A stretch of 8,861 nucleotides of DNA from Desulfobacteraceae bacterium (GCA_030592105.1 JAUVKE010000087.1:1-8861); one strand, 5' to 3'; shown: positions 1 through 6,631, counted from the first letter of the stretch. Notes: generated by a model from the letters alone, not told the origin. Translations and numbers: made by a program.

Positions 1-293
1 GATATCATGGAAAGAGCCCTTCTTGTATTTTTGACCTGAACAAATATTCCTTTTTTTTTTACAGGTTTTTCCGTAACAACTGCCACGGCCCCTTTTGCCA
101 GAGCCAGATCGATAAAATCATGACCATCTGCTGCAAGCCCTTTTATGGCTACAAAAATCCCCCCCTTTTTGACATCCTGGGCCTTATAATGAACAGAACC
201 TATTTCAGGATCAGAAAAAGATACCCCCTGGCCATTATAACTTATTTCAGCCTCTGTTGAACAAATCCCTTTTAATAAATCTAACAGTCTCAT
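1..293 (-). CDS. murE: MurE, UDP-MurNAc-tripeptide synthetase, N-terminal part (cut by window edge)
   Basis: The reading frame is open from the ATG at 293 to the window edge and gives 97 codons of the N-terminal domain. It begins MRLLDLLKG and carries the Mur ligase N-domain pattern DVKKGGIFVAIKGLAADGHDF (seen around residues 43-62), then a GAVAVVTEKP strand and a VKNTRRALSMI segment. MurE adds the third residue (normally meso-diaminopimelate in Gram-negatives) to UDP-MurNAc-L-Ala-D-Glu in the cytoplasm. The ATP-binding and catalytic domains lie outside the window, so the amino acid added cannot be read here. MurF shares this domain, but the place directly after ftsI in a dcw cluster favours MurE. 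The start overlaps the ftsI stop as ATGA, which implies translational coupling. A run of ten A residues in the coding strand (complement of 51-60) encodes three lysines and keeps the frame open. Confidence 0.88.
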   Translation of the reverse strand, partial: MRLLDLLKGICSTEAEISYNGQGVSFSDPEIGSVHYKAQDVKKGGIFVAIKGLAADGHDFIDLALAKGAVAVVTEKPVKKKGIFVQVKNTRRALSMI

Positions 294-2044
294 TGATTCC
301 CATGGACCTTGTTTAGCAGGTTTGGCCTGAACCTGTTTTCCAACGGAATATTCAGGTAATAAAGGGTCTTATCTATAATATCTTTAAATGCGGGTGCCGC
401 CACTGTCCCTCCGTAATACTCTTTTTCCGGCTCATCAATAATAACAAGAACAGCAACTTCCGGTCTGGCTGCGGGGGCAAAGCCTACAAATGAGGCAACA
501 TATTGTTTTTTTGAATATTTCCCATCTTTACCAATTTTCTGGGCAGTCCCTGTTTTTCCGCATACTGAATAATCATCAAGGGCAGCATTTACACCTGTCC
601 CTTTTTCACTGACCACCGATTTCATAATTTTTATAATTTCTCCGGCATCCTTTTCAGAAATAACCCTTCTTGCTATTTTTGGAGCAAATGTTTCTATTAC
701 CCCGTCATTATGATCGGTTATTGCCTGAACCATATAAGGCGTCATAAAGACTCCGCCATTGGCAACTGCACATACTCCGGATATTAACTGCAGCGCCGTA
801 ACTGATACCCCCTGACCAAAAGCGATGTTCCCTGCATCGATTTTTTTCCACCGCCGAAAATGGGGAACATAACCGGTTCTTTCTCCTGGACAGTCTATTC
901 CGGTTTTTTCCCCGAAGCCAAAAGCGTGCAAGCCGTTGTACAGGCTCTTTTTGCCTATAAATTCAACAGCCTTAACCACACCTATGTTACTTGAATATTT
1001 AATAACCTGCAAAAGCGAGAGATACCCGTGCTCATGGGTATCATGGACTATTTTTCTCCCGACCCTGTATTCTCCGTTTTCACAATAAAAAAGGGTGCCT
1101 GGAGTATATTTTTTCGATTCCAAAACGGCTGCTGCAGTAAAAATCTTCATGGTGGAGCCTGGCTCAAAGCAATCTGTCACTGCCCTATTTCTCCACAATT
1201 CCATACCAAATTTATTATAATGGTTTGGATCAAAAAACGGGCAATTGGCCATTGCCAATATTGCGCCTGTTTTCGGCACCATTACAATGGCTATTCCTGA
1301 TTTTGCTGAAAACTTTTTAACACTCTCCCCCAGAGCATACTCGGTAATATGTTGAATCCTGCTGTCAATGGTGAGAACAATATTTTTTCCATCATTATAG
1401 CCGGTATTAGTTTCATACCCGTTTTTATTGGTAACTCTGCGACCCATGGCATCTCTTATAAATGTTGATTCGTCTTTACCCCCTTGTAAAAGTTGATTAT
1501 AATGGTATTCGAGACCTTCCAGCCCTTTGTTATCAGCACCTGCAAACCCGATCACCTGCGCGGCCATGGTCCCGTTGGGATAAATACGGCTTTTAAGCCG
1601 GGTGGGTGTAAAGTTGATTCCTGCAAACCTGCGGGCTCGTATTTTTTCTGCTGTTTGGAGGACAACATTAAGTTTTACCCATACAAACTTTTTACCGGAA
1701 ATAAATTTTTTGTATAATTTTTTTTCATCGATTTTCAATATCCCGGCAAGCTCAGCCGCAGTTTTTTGTTTTTCCCTGACCTTTTTAGGAGATGCTCCTA
1801 TGGAATATGCATCGCGAACACAGCTCATTGCCATCTCCTGATAATTCGCATCAAGTATGGTGCCCCGTTTTCCATAAACGGTTAAACTGCCCTTTCCCTG
1901 TATGTTCCCCTGCCCTTTAATTCGCTCAAGACCAATCGTCTGAATATATACAGCCCTTGAAGCAATTATTAAAAACAAAAAGGCAAGCATAAGACCTATT
2001 ATATTATTTCTCAGTTTTTGTTTTTTTTTATCAGATTTTGTCAT
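290..2044 (-). CDS. ftsI: FtsI (PBP3-type), septal peptidoglycan transpeptidase
   Basis: A 584-residue class B penicillin-binding protein, within the usual length for FtsI. It has a short basic cytoplasmic tail, one membrane anchor at about residues 14-35, a pedicle/dimerisation domain (YGKRGTILDANYQEMA near 57-72, RIYPNGTMAAQVIGF near 153-167) and a C-terminal transpeptidase domain. All three penicillin-binding motifs are present: S297-T-M-K300 with S297 as the predicted acyl-enzyme nucleophile, S351-S-N353, and K497-T-G499. There is no C-terminal PASTA domain, so it resembles proteobacterial FtsI rather than sporulation SpoVD. It crosslinks peptidoglycan at the septum together with FtsW, which is not in the window. 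The ATG at 2044 overlaps the ftsL stop as ATGA and has no clear Shine-Dalgarno sequence of its own, which points to translational coupling; the same overlap recurs with murE at the other end. Confidence 0.95.
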   Translation of the reverse strand: MTKSDKKKQKLRNNIIGLMLAFLFLIIASRAVYIQTIGLERIKGQGNIQGKGSLTVYGKRGTILDANYQEMAMSCVRDAYSIGASPKKVREKQKTAAELAGILKIDEKKLYKKFISGKKFVWVKLNVVLQTAEKIRARRFAGINFTPTRLKSRIYPNGTMAAQVIGFAGADNKGLEGLEYHYNQLLQGGKDESTFIRDAMGRRVTNKNGYETNTGYNDGKNIVLTIDSRIQHITEYALGESVKKFSAKSGIAIVMVPKTGAILAMANCPFFDPNHYNKFGMELWRNRAVTDCFEPGSTMKIFTAAAVLESKKYTPGTLFYCENGEYRVGRKIVHDTHEHGYLSLLQVIKYSSNIGVVKAVEFIGKKSLYNGLHAFGFGEKTGIDCPGERTGYVPHFRRWKKIDAGNIAFGQGVSVTALQLISGVCAVANGGVFMTPYMVQAITDHNDGVIETFAPKIARRVISEKDAGEIIKIMKSVVSEKGTGVNAALDDYSVCGKTGTAQKIGKDGKYSKKQYVASFVGFAPAARPEVAVLVIIDEPEKEYYGGTVAAPAFKDIIDKTLYYLNIPLENRFRPNLLNKVHGNQ

Positions 2045-2313
2045 GGAAGAATAATTATCTGCCCTGAAGTTGGCGCTTTCAGATTTAAATATTTTTTCGC
2101 AAATTGGGACAAACGATTGGGCGACCTCAGCTTTGCACGTTCTATCTTTAAATCATTTTGTATGGTATCCAGCTTTTTATACCTTTTATTCTCCTCTGAT
2201 ATTTCAGTCTCAATTCTACCGCACTGAACACGGCACCAGGCAAAACAGAACCATTCCGCCAGAAATACGAACATTATAACAATAAAAAATAGTGTATATT
2301 TGTTATTTTTCAT
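2041..2313 (-). CDS. ftsL: FtsL-like divisome protein
   Basis: A 90-residue bitopic membrane protein with a short basic start (MKNNK), one hydrophobic span at about residues 7-28, then a charged heptad-like stretch at about 34-65 that fits the periplasmic coiled coil of FtsL. It ends with RSPNRLSQFAKKYLNLKAP, which resembles the (S)P-x-RLE-x-A-x-x-LGL signature near the C-terminus of FtsL and FtsL/DivIC-like proteins. FtsL forms a subcomplex with FtsB and FtsQ that activates FtsWI. Sequence conservation in this family is poor, so the call rests on size, topology, the C-terminal motif and the position between rsmH and ftsI. An in-frame TGA four codons upstream fixes 2313 as the furthest possible start. 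The Shine-Dalgarno signal is weak. Confidence 0.85.
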   Translation of the reverse strand: MKNNKYTLFFIVIMFVFLAEWFCFAWCRVQCGRIETEISEENKRYKKLDTIQNDLKIERAKLRSPNRLSQFAKKYLNLKAPTSGQIIILP

Positions 2314-2345
2314 ATTGCTTTGTCATCGGGCTGAATCATATATAT

Positions 2346-3284
2346 TTACAGTAACTCCATTGCTCTTAATTTTGCACTCCTTGCCAGTGGATTTAAATCA
2401 ATCTCTTGTTCAGTCGGTCTGACCACCTTTTTTGTTAAGGCCCTGGCAATCTTTTTTTTATTACACGTACATATGGGAAAATCAGAAGGGCAGGTGCACC
2501 CTTTTTCCAGCGCTTTTATCCCTTGTTTAACCAAACGATCTTCCAGGGAATGAAAGGATATTACGCACAACCGTCCCTTGGGATTTAAAATATTTTCAAC
2601 ATTTGCCATAAAGGATTCAAGCCTTTCAAGCTCTTTGTTTACAGCAATTCTCAATGCCATAAATACACGTGTGGCAGGATGAATTTTCTGGGTACGCAAA
2701 ACTTTTAAGGGGAGAGCACTGCGAATAATATCACTTAATTCTTTGCTTGTTTTAATCGCTCCATCTTTTCTTGCATTGACTATTTTACGGGCAATCTGTT
2801 TAGACCTTTTTTCTTCTCCAAATTTTCTAAAAATATTTGAAAGGCTTTTTTCATCCAAATCATTAACCAGATCTGCGGCCATGACCTTTGACCTGATATC
2901 CATCCTCATATCAAGGGGAGAATCTTCATTAAAACTAAACCCTCTTCCGCTTAACATGAGCTGGTTAAAAGAGATTCCAAGGTCAAGGAGAATTCCATCA
3001 ACTCCGGATATTCCTAATTCCGAAAGGATTAAATGGAGGTTTGAAAAATTATCATTAAACAGGCGTATGTTCGATTTAAAAGGGGAAAGAACTTTTTCTC
3101 CATTATTTATTGAATCAATATCCTGATCTGTTCCTATCAAAAGTCCGTGGGGAACTATTCTATTACATATGGAGGTGGCATGGCCTGAGCCACCAAGGGT
3201 CCCATCAACGAAAATTTTTCCCGGCTGGCAATTTAGATAAAATAATACCTCTTTTTGCATAACAGGGACATGTTTATAAGTCAT
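2346..3284 (-). CDS. rsmH: RsmH (MraW), 16S rRNA m4C1402 N4-methyltransferase
   Basis: A 312-residue S-adenosylmethionine-dependent methyltransferase that methylates N4 of C1402 in 16S rRNA at the ribosomal P site. Visible family signatures are HVPVMQKEVL at residues 5-14, the SAM loop DGTLGGSGH at 27-35, GILLDLGIS near 97-105, RGFSF...SPLDMRMD at 114-129, KIHPATRVFMALRIAVNKEL at 200-219, VISFHSLEDRLVK at 241-253, a four-cysteine patch (C263, C265, C272, C274) and the terminal NPLARSAKLRAMELL. The length and motif order are those of the family. A GGGGA ribosome binding site (complement of 3294-3298) lies inside the last codons of mraZ, 9 nt before the ATG. Only 4 bp separate it from mraZ and 32 bp from ftsL, so it is co-transcribed with both. 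Confidence 0.97.
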   Translation of the reverse strand: MTYKHVPVMQKEVLFYLNCQPGKIFVDGTLGGSGHATSICNRIVPHGLLIGTDQDIDSINNGEKVLSPFKSNIRLFNDNFSNLHLILSELGISGVDGILLDLGISFNQLMLSGRGFSFNEDSPLDMRMDIRSKVMAADLVNDLDEKSLSNIFRKFGEEKRSKQIARKIVNARKDGAIKTSKELSDIIRSALPLKVLRTQKIHPATRVFMALRIAVNKELERLESFMANVENILNPKGRLCVISFHSLEDRLVKQGIKALEKGCTCPSDFPICTCNKKKIARALTKKVVRPTEQEIDLNPLARSAKLRAMELL

Positions 3285-3288
3285 AAAT

Positions 3289-3735
3289 TTAAATCCCCAA
3301 ACTTGCTATCTGGCTCTTTAGCTCTTCATCTTTCAAATCTTCCACATGCTGGCGATTCTCCTTTTCCCAGTTATCGTGGGACCATATTTCAAAATGATCC
3401 AATACCCCCACAAGGATAACTTCTTTTTTTAATTCAGCATATGCCCTTAATGATGCAGGAATCACTATACGATTATTTTTATCAAGGAAACACTCAGATG
3501 AGCTCCCTATGAAAATTCTTCTAAAGCGGCGCATTCCATCAGACTTTATGGGTAAAGATAATATTTTGGCTTCAAGAATTCTCCACTTATCAAAAGGATA
3601 TGCAACCAGCGTGTTGTCCATTCTGGTTACCATAACTCCATTCTCTCCTCCTTCGCGTATAAGGGGATGAAATCGGACGGGAATAATTAATCTCCCGTTG
3701 GCATCAATTTTATGTGAAGAATTTTCTCTAAACAT
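3289..3735 (-). CDS. mraZ: MraZ, transcriptional regulator of the dcw cluster
   Basis: A 148-residue protein of the MraZ family, made of two tandem SpoVT/AbrB-like beta-barrel halves. The two DxxxR DNA-binding signatures are D11-ANG-R15 (DANGRLIIPVRF) and D85-KNN-R89 (LDKNNRIVIPASLR). The second has Asn where Gly is usual, a mild departure. In E. coli MraZ binds TGGGN direct repeats in front of its own gene and represses the dcw operon. Here a matching box array lies directly upstream of the ATG. It is the first gene of the minus-strand cluster and runs 4 bp from rsmH. There is no clear purine-rich ribosome binding site before the ATG; the nearest G-rich string is the TGGGT box itself, so repressor site and translation start region nearly coincide. 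Confidence 0.95.
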   Translation of the reverse strand: MFRENSSHKIDANGRLIIPVRFHPLIREGGENGVMVTRMDNTLVAYPFDKWRILEAKILSLPIKSDGMRRFRRIFIGSSSECFLDKNNRIVIPASLRAYAELKKEVILVGVLDHFEIWSHDNWEKENRQHVEDLKDEELKSQIASLGI

Positions 3736-3739
3736 AATT

Positions 3740-3782
3740 ACCCAGAATTACATAATTATCCAGAATTATCCAGAATTATCCA
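3740..3782 (-). promoter_or_regulatory. MraZ box array (probable operator of mraZ and the dcw cluster)
   Basis: Read on the minus strand, TGGAT occurs at 3782-3778, 3772-3768 and 3762-3758, exactly 10 bp apart with AATTC or AATTA between. A degenerate TGTAA follows in register at 3752-3748, and TGGGT lies at 3744-3740, ending 4 bp before the mraZ ATG. Five-base boxes with five-base spacers match the TGGGN direct-repeat operator described for E. coli MraZ. Three boxes have A at the fourth position instead of G. The array sits just downstream of the predicted transcription start, so MraZ bound there would block early elongation or promoter escape. The repeat is seen directly; its role is inferred. 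Confidence 0.75.
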
Positions 3783-3795
3783 GTTCTAGCCATAA

Positions 3796-3824
3796 AATAT
3801 AAATCCATACTATAGTCAAGTAAA
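3796..3824 (-). promoter_or_regulatory. Probable sigma-70 promoter of mraZ/dcw
   Basis: On the minus strand a -35 TTTACT (3824-3819, 4 of 6 consensus) is followed after 17 bp by a -10 TATATT (3801-3796, 5 of 6). Transcription would start near 3789, about 7 bp before the first MraZ box. An alternative pairing, TTGACT with TTTTAT at 16 bp spacing, overlaps it. The region is AT-rich, so chance matches are easy. Confidence 0.45.
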
Positions 3825-3845
3825 AAATGAAAAAATATTTTTTTT

Positions 3846-3877
3846 TTGACAGAAAGCAATTTATAAGGCACTAAATA
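3846..3877 (+). promoter_or_regulatory. Possible promoter of the condensation-protein gene (weak)
   Basis: A perfect -35 TTGACA lies at 3846-3851 after a run of T, facing the condensation-protein gene 142 bp downstream. The best -10 candidates, CTAAAT or TAAATA at 3871-3877, are poor and 19-20 bp away, so the assignment is tentative. It would be divergent from the mraZ promoter. Confidence 0.2.
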
Positions 3878-3904
3878 GTCTGTCTGGTTTCACTTTATCA
3901 GGGG

Positions 3905-3962
3905 TATGAATTTTTACATAAAAAGGGTGCAACACAAAAAAAGTAATTAAAAGGAACGCGAC
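3905..3962 (+). repeat. Dispersed intergenic repeat, copy A
   Basis: This stretch aligns with 6460-6516 in the same orientation. Shared blocks are TTTACA, AAGGGTGCAA, ACAAAAAA, and AAAAGGAACG followed by CGAC or TGAC; small insertions and deletions separate them. Both copies lie between genes. Read on the opposite strand both can be translated as FFVLHP followed by F/Y-Y, which makes open frames over them likely to be spurious. Downstream of this copy, AACCTGGGAGCGA resembles one half of the CCCAGG hairpin that follows copy B, so the homology may extend in degraded form. Confidence 0.65.
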
Positions 3963-3993
3963 GAACGGTGACAGAACCTGGGAGCGAAGAAAA

Positions 3994-5388
3994 ATGTCAC
4001 TTTTTTCTATTGCCCCCCATAAAAAGAGAGCTGTAATGCAACAGGATAAAAATATAGTTAAAGGAGCTTTTCTTGACAGGGTTTTATATGGCACCATGCA
4101 TAAAAAGCCGGAATGCTCCATTTGGATAATCATGACACTTGAAGCGCCTTTGGATGACAGGATATTAAAAAATGCCCTGGAACTGTTAATAAAAGCCTTC
4201 CCTCTTATCAGTTCAAGGTTTGAGGCAGGATTATGGCAAAGCCGATGGGTTTACGAAAACCCGGGGGATCTCTCCAGAGTAATCACCAGGCAAAAAGTAT
4301 CGGACAAAAGAGCGGCAGATAAGCTTTTAAACGGGACGATAAGAAATCAGATAAATACAGATATCCTTCCCCTGGTGAAGCTTTTTTCCGTTGATTCCCC
4401 TGAAATCCATTATTTTATCTTCCAGATCCACCATATGGTTATTGACGGGGAAGGAGCTAAAAGGCTTTTCAGCTTATTTGCAGAGATATACAGATCCCTT
4501 GAAAAAAACCCCGAATTCACCCTTTCTCCCCTCCCGAACACAAACAGAAGCTTGCTTCAGATGGCAAAACATGTAAAATGGTACCGATGGTTCCTTGCCC
4601 CCGGCTCAAGCCTTAAAGAGATTAGCCTGATCTTAAAATTTGTTTTTAAATATAAACGTCAGCAATGGGTTATTTCAAACGGTGTTTCTCGGGATGAAAA
4701 AAATACCGGCGAGCTTGTGCCTTCCTGTGATACATTTACAATCAGTTGTGAAGAACTTGAAAATATCCGTAAAAATACAAACCAGTATAAAGCAACAATT
4801 AATGATATATGTATGGCAGCTTTGATGACAACTGTTTGTCAGTGGAATCTTTCCTGGGGAGGGGATCCATCGTGTATAAACTCTATTTACACAATAGATC
4901 TTAGAAGATGGCTGGGAGAGCCGGCCGGCACATTGGCAAACATGAGCGGAATCCGGATTATCTCCATTGATGCTCATATTCTGCTGGATGTTCATCAGGC
5001 TCTTTTAAAAATTAAAAAAGAATTTGATTCAAAGAAAAAAACCTTCGGATTAAAGGAACTGTGGGATAATGGAATAGCCATGGTGCAGCCAAAGATAATG
5101 GGAAAGATAATATGCTCGCAGCTCGAAGAATTCGGCTGCAAAAGCCACGCTTTTAGTAATGTCGGAATAATTCCTGAGACTGCATCTGATTTTGGAAGTG
5201 TAAAGGGAATATCCTGTTTGATGAACGCCCCTGTCCTGCCTGGGGCCGGTATAATTTTTACAGTATCCGGCTATAAAGGGAGCCTTACTTTTTGCTGTAA
5301 TTTTAACTCGTTATACATAAGCTCGGAAAAAATTAAAAAACTGCTTAAGCTGTTTAAAAAAAATCTGCTTTTGCTATCTGCTGCATAA
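3994..5388 (+). CDS. Standalone condensation-domain/acyltransferase-like protein, substrate unknown
   Basis: A 464-residue protein of the CoA-dependent acyltransferase superfamily (NRPS condensation domains, wax ester synthases, alcohol acetyltransferase-like proteins). The key motif is H146-H147-MVI-D151-G152, the HHxxxDG catalytic signature, in which the second His is the usual general base. Further family-like features are ATINDICMAAL at 267-277 (compare the TxNDxxLAA pattern), IDLRRWLG at 301-308, NMSGI at 316-320 and SNVGIIP at 388-394. The DFGWG motif of NRPS condensation domains is not seen, and there are no adenylation or carrier domains, so this is not an NRPS module. No signal peptide or clear membrane span is seen. 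The chosen ATG has GGGAG (3980-3984) at good distance; Met15 at 4036, preceded by AGAGAG, is an alternative start. It is divergent from mraZ and shares a probable operon with the channel gene 20 bp downstream. An acyl transfer to an alcohol, amine or lipid is inferred. Confidence 0.75.
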   Translation: MSLFSIAPHKKRAVMQQDKNIVKGAFLDRVLYGTMHKKPECSIWIIMTLEAPLDDRILKNALELLIKAFPLISSRFEAGLWQSRWVYENPGDLSRVITRQKVSDKRAADKLLNGTIRNQINTDILPLVKLFSVDSPEIHYFIFQIHHMVIDGEGAKRLFSLFAEIYRSLEKNPEFTLSPLPNTNRSLLQMAKHVKWYRWFLAPGSSLKEISLILKFVFKYKRQQWVISNGVSRDEKNTGELVPSCDTFTISCEELENIRKNTNQYKATINDICMAALMTTVCQWNLSWGGDPSCINSIYTIDLRRWLGEPAGTLANMSGIRIISIDAHILLDVHQALLKIKKEFDSKKKTFGLKELWDNGIAMVQPKIMGKIICSQLEEFGCKSHAFSNVGIIPETASDFGSVKGISCLMNAPVLPGAGIIFTVSGYKGSLTFCCNFNSLYISSEKIKKLLKLFKKNLLLLSAA

Positions 5389-5408
5389 AGTATAAAAGGA
5401 ATTTTTTT

Positions 5409-6461
5409 ATGGAAATAGTACAAAACAATCTTGATGCTGTTATTTTGCTTATTAAAGAGACGCGTCTCATAGGGGGACTGGCAATATTGCTCTTTACCGC
5501 AATTGCAGCAAAAATTCTTGACCTTTTTATAGCAAAGGTTTTACGAGCCCTTGTTAAAAAATCCAGTTTTAAAGGGGATGATACGTTTATAGAGATAGCC
5601 CACCGCCCGGTTATAAACACCATTCTCCTGGCGGGTGTATTATCTGCGGTAAACTGGATTAAAATTGATCCCCAGATTAAATTTGTTGTGTCAGCATTTT
5701 TGAAAACAGTAATTCTCATTGTTGTAATACGCGCAATTTACAATCTGCTTAAAGAAATTTTTGTCCATTTGCGAAAAATTCATGTACAGGGGAAACTATT
5801 TATAAACCTGGCTGAAAACCTGGGGAATATTCTGCTGACAATAAGCGGTTTAGCCATTTTTTTAGGGATATGGGCAATAAATATTACACCGATTGTCGCT
5901 TCCGCAGGAGTTTTGAGTTTGGCAGTAGCTTTTGCAGCAAAAGATACCATAGCCAATTTTTTTGGAGGAATGAACATATTTGTGGACAGACCCTTTAAGG
6001 CGGGGGATTATATTGTTCTCGAATCAGGAGAACGTGGAGCGGTTGTTGAGGTTGGTGTTAGAAGTACTATTCTTTTAACCCGGGACGACCTGCAGATTTC
6101 CATACCCAATGCAGTTATAGCAAACAGTAAAATTATTAATGAAAGCGCCCCTGAACCACGATTCAGAATACGAATAAAGATTGGGGTCGCTTACGGGTCA
6201 GATATTGATCATGTTGAAGATATTCTCATTGGTATAGCCGATTCCAATGAAGAGATAACATCTTTTCCTGAACCCCGGGTACGGTTTAGGGCTTTTGGTA
6301 ATTCTTCCCTCGATTTTGAGCTTCTCTGCTGGGCAAAAAATCCCGCAGACAGGGGAAGAATAACCCATGAGCTAAACAAAAAAGTGTACAAGGAATTTAA
6401 TAAAAATAAGATAATAATTCCATTTCCCCAAATGGATGTATATATTCATCCTTCGGCCTGA
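5409..6461 (+). CDS. MscS-family small-conductance mechanosensitive channel
   Basis: A 350-residue inner-membrane channel. Hydrophobic spans lie at about residues 20-44, 68-83, 92-112, 137-157 and 161-192. The last is the pore-lining helix region with the glycine/alanine-rich run ASAGVLSLAVAFAAKDTIANFFGG (164-187) followed by the highly conserved FVDRPFKAGDYI (191-202). The beta domain (ISIPNAVIANSKIIN near 230-244) and the C-terminal alpha/beta domain ending in IPFPQMDVYI (337-346) complete the cytoplasmic vestibule. The extra spans before the pore make it longer than E. coli MscS (286 residues, three spans). It opens under membrane tension to release solutes on osmotic downshock. AAAGGA at 5395-5400 lies 8 nt before the ATG, and the 20-bp gap suggests co-transcription with the upstream gene. 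Confidence 0.93.
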   Translation: MEIVQNNLDAVILLIKETRLIGGLAILLFTAIAAKILDLFIAKVLRALVKKSSFKGDDTFIEIAHRPVINTILLAGVLSAVNWIKIDPQIKFVVSAFLKTVILIVVIRAIYNLLKEIFVHLRKIHVQGKLFINLAENLGNILLTISGLAIFLGIWAINITPIVASAGVLSLAVAFAAKDTIANFFGGMNIFVDRPFKAGDYIVLESGERGAVVEVGVRSTILLTRDDLQISIPNAVIANSKIINESAPEPRFRIRIKIGVAYGSDIDHVEDILIGIADSNEEITSFPEPRVRFRAFGNSSLDFELLCWAKNPADRGRITHELNKKVYKEFNKNKIIIPFPQMDVYIHPSA

Positions 6462-6516
6462 GTGAAAATTTACACAATAATAAGGGTGCAATACAAAAAA
6501 GTAAAAGGAACGTGAC
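6460..6516 (+). repeat. Dispersed intergenic repeat, copy B
   Basis: Second copy of the repeat at 3905-3962, same orientation, starting at the stop codon of the channel gene. Blocks TTTACA, AAGGGTGCAA, ACAAAAAA and AAAAGGAACG are shared in order. Copy B lacks an ATT and has an extra ATA relative to copy A. It is followed by a T-run and a series of palindromes, so it may be the edge of a composite repeat that ends near 6631. Confidence 0.65.
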
Positions 6517-6526
6517 AATTTTTTTT

Positions 6527-6551
6527 CATTCCCAGGCTCTGCCTGGGAATG
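6527..6551. repeat. Palindromic hairpin repeat (CCCAGGC stem)
   Basis: CATTCCCAGGC and its exact reverse complement flank a TCT loop, giving an 11-bp perfect stem. It is preceded, not followed, by a T-run on the plus strand, so it lacks the shape of a rho-independent terminator for the channel gene. The composition is more GC-rich than its surroundings and resembles REP-type intergenic palindromes. Confidence 0.8.
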
Positions 6552-6558
6552 CATACCG

Positions 6559-6573
6559 CAAGGCTCCGCCTTG
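6559..6573. repeat. Short palindrome (CAAGGC stem)
   Basis: CAAGGC-TCC-GCCTTG is a perfect 6-bp stem with a 3-nt loop, 7 bp after the CCCAGGC hairpin. The adjacency and the matching loop types (TCT, TCC) suggest the two belong to one REP-like unit. Confidence 0.6.
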
Positions 6574-6597
6574 ACAGCTGGTACAACAAAACAAAAA

Positions 6598-6631
6598 TAA
6601 GTAGAGACGCAAAATTTTGCGTCTCTACTTA
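6598..6631. repeat. 34-bp perfect palindrome (GTAGAGACGC type)
   Basis: The half-site TAAGTAGAGACGCAAAA is followed immediately by its exact reverse complement, giving 34 bp with no mismatch and no spacer. GTAGAGACGC-type palindromes are, from memory, frequent dispersed repeats in several bacterial phyla. No T-run follows directly, so it is not a standard terminator. It lies 77 bp before glnS. Confidence 0.85.

Noticed and set aside
2743..3126. A 127-codon plus-strand frame inside rsmH
   Set aside because: It is wholly antisense to rsmH, whose conserved motifs cover the same stretch; there is no ribosome binding site or recognisable domain.
3736..3790. CRISPR-like short tandem repeats before mraZ
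   Set aside because: The 10-bp period is too short for repeats with spacers, and the units match MraZ operator boxes in the expected place.
3861..4133. A 90-codon minus-strand frame with hydrophobic stretches
   Set aside because: It overlaps the 5' end of the condensation gene and repeat copy A. Its FFVLHPFY segment is the reverse reading of the repeat, and a similar string appears over copy B, so it is repeat-derived noise.
3994..5388. NRPS condensation module or part of a biosynthetic gene cluster
   Set aside because: The HHxxxDG motif fits, but there is no DFGWG motif, no adenylation or carrier domain and no biosynthetic neighbour; a standalone acyltransferase-like protein is the safer call.
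6527..6551. Rho-independent terminator for the MscS gene
   Set aside because: The stem is strong, but on the plus strand the T-run precedes it and none follows; on the minus strand the hairpin is followed by A, not T.
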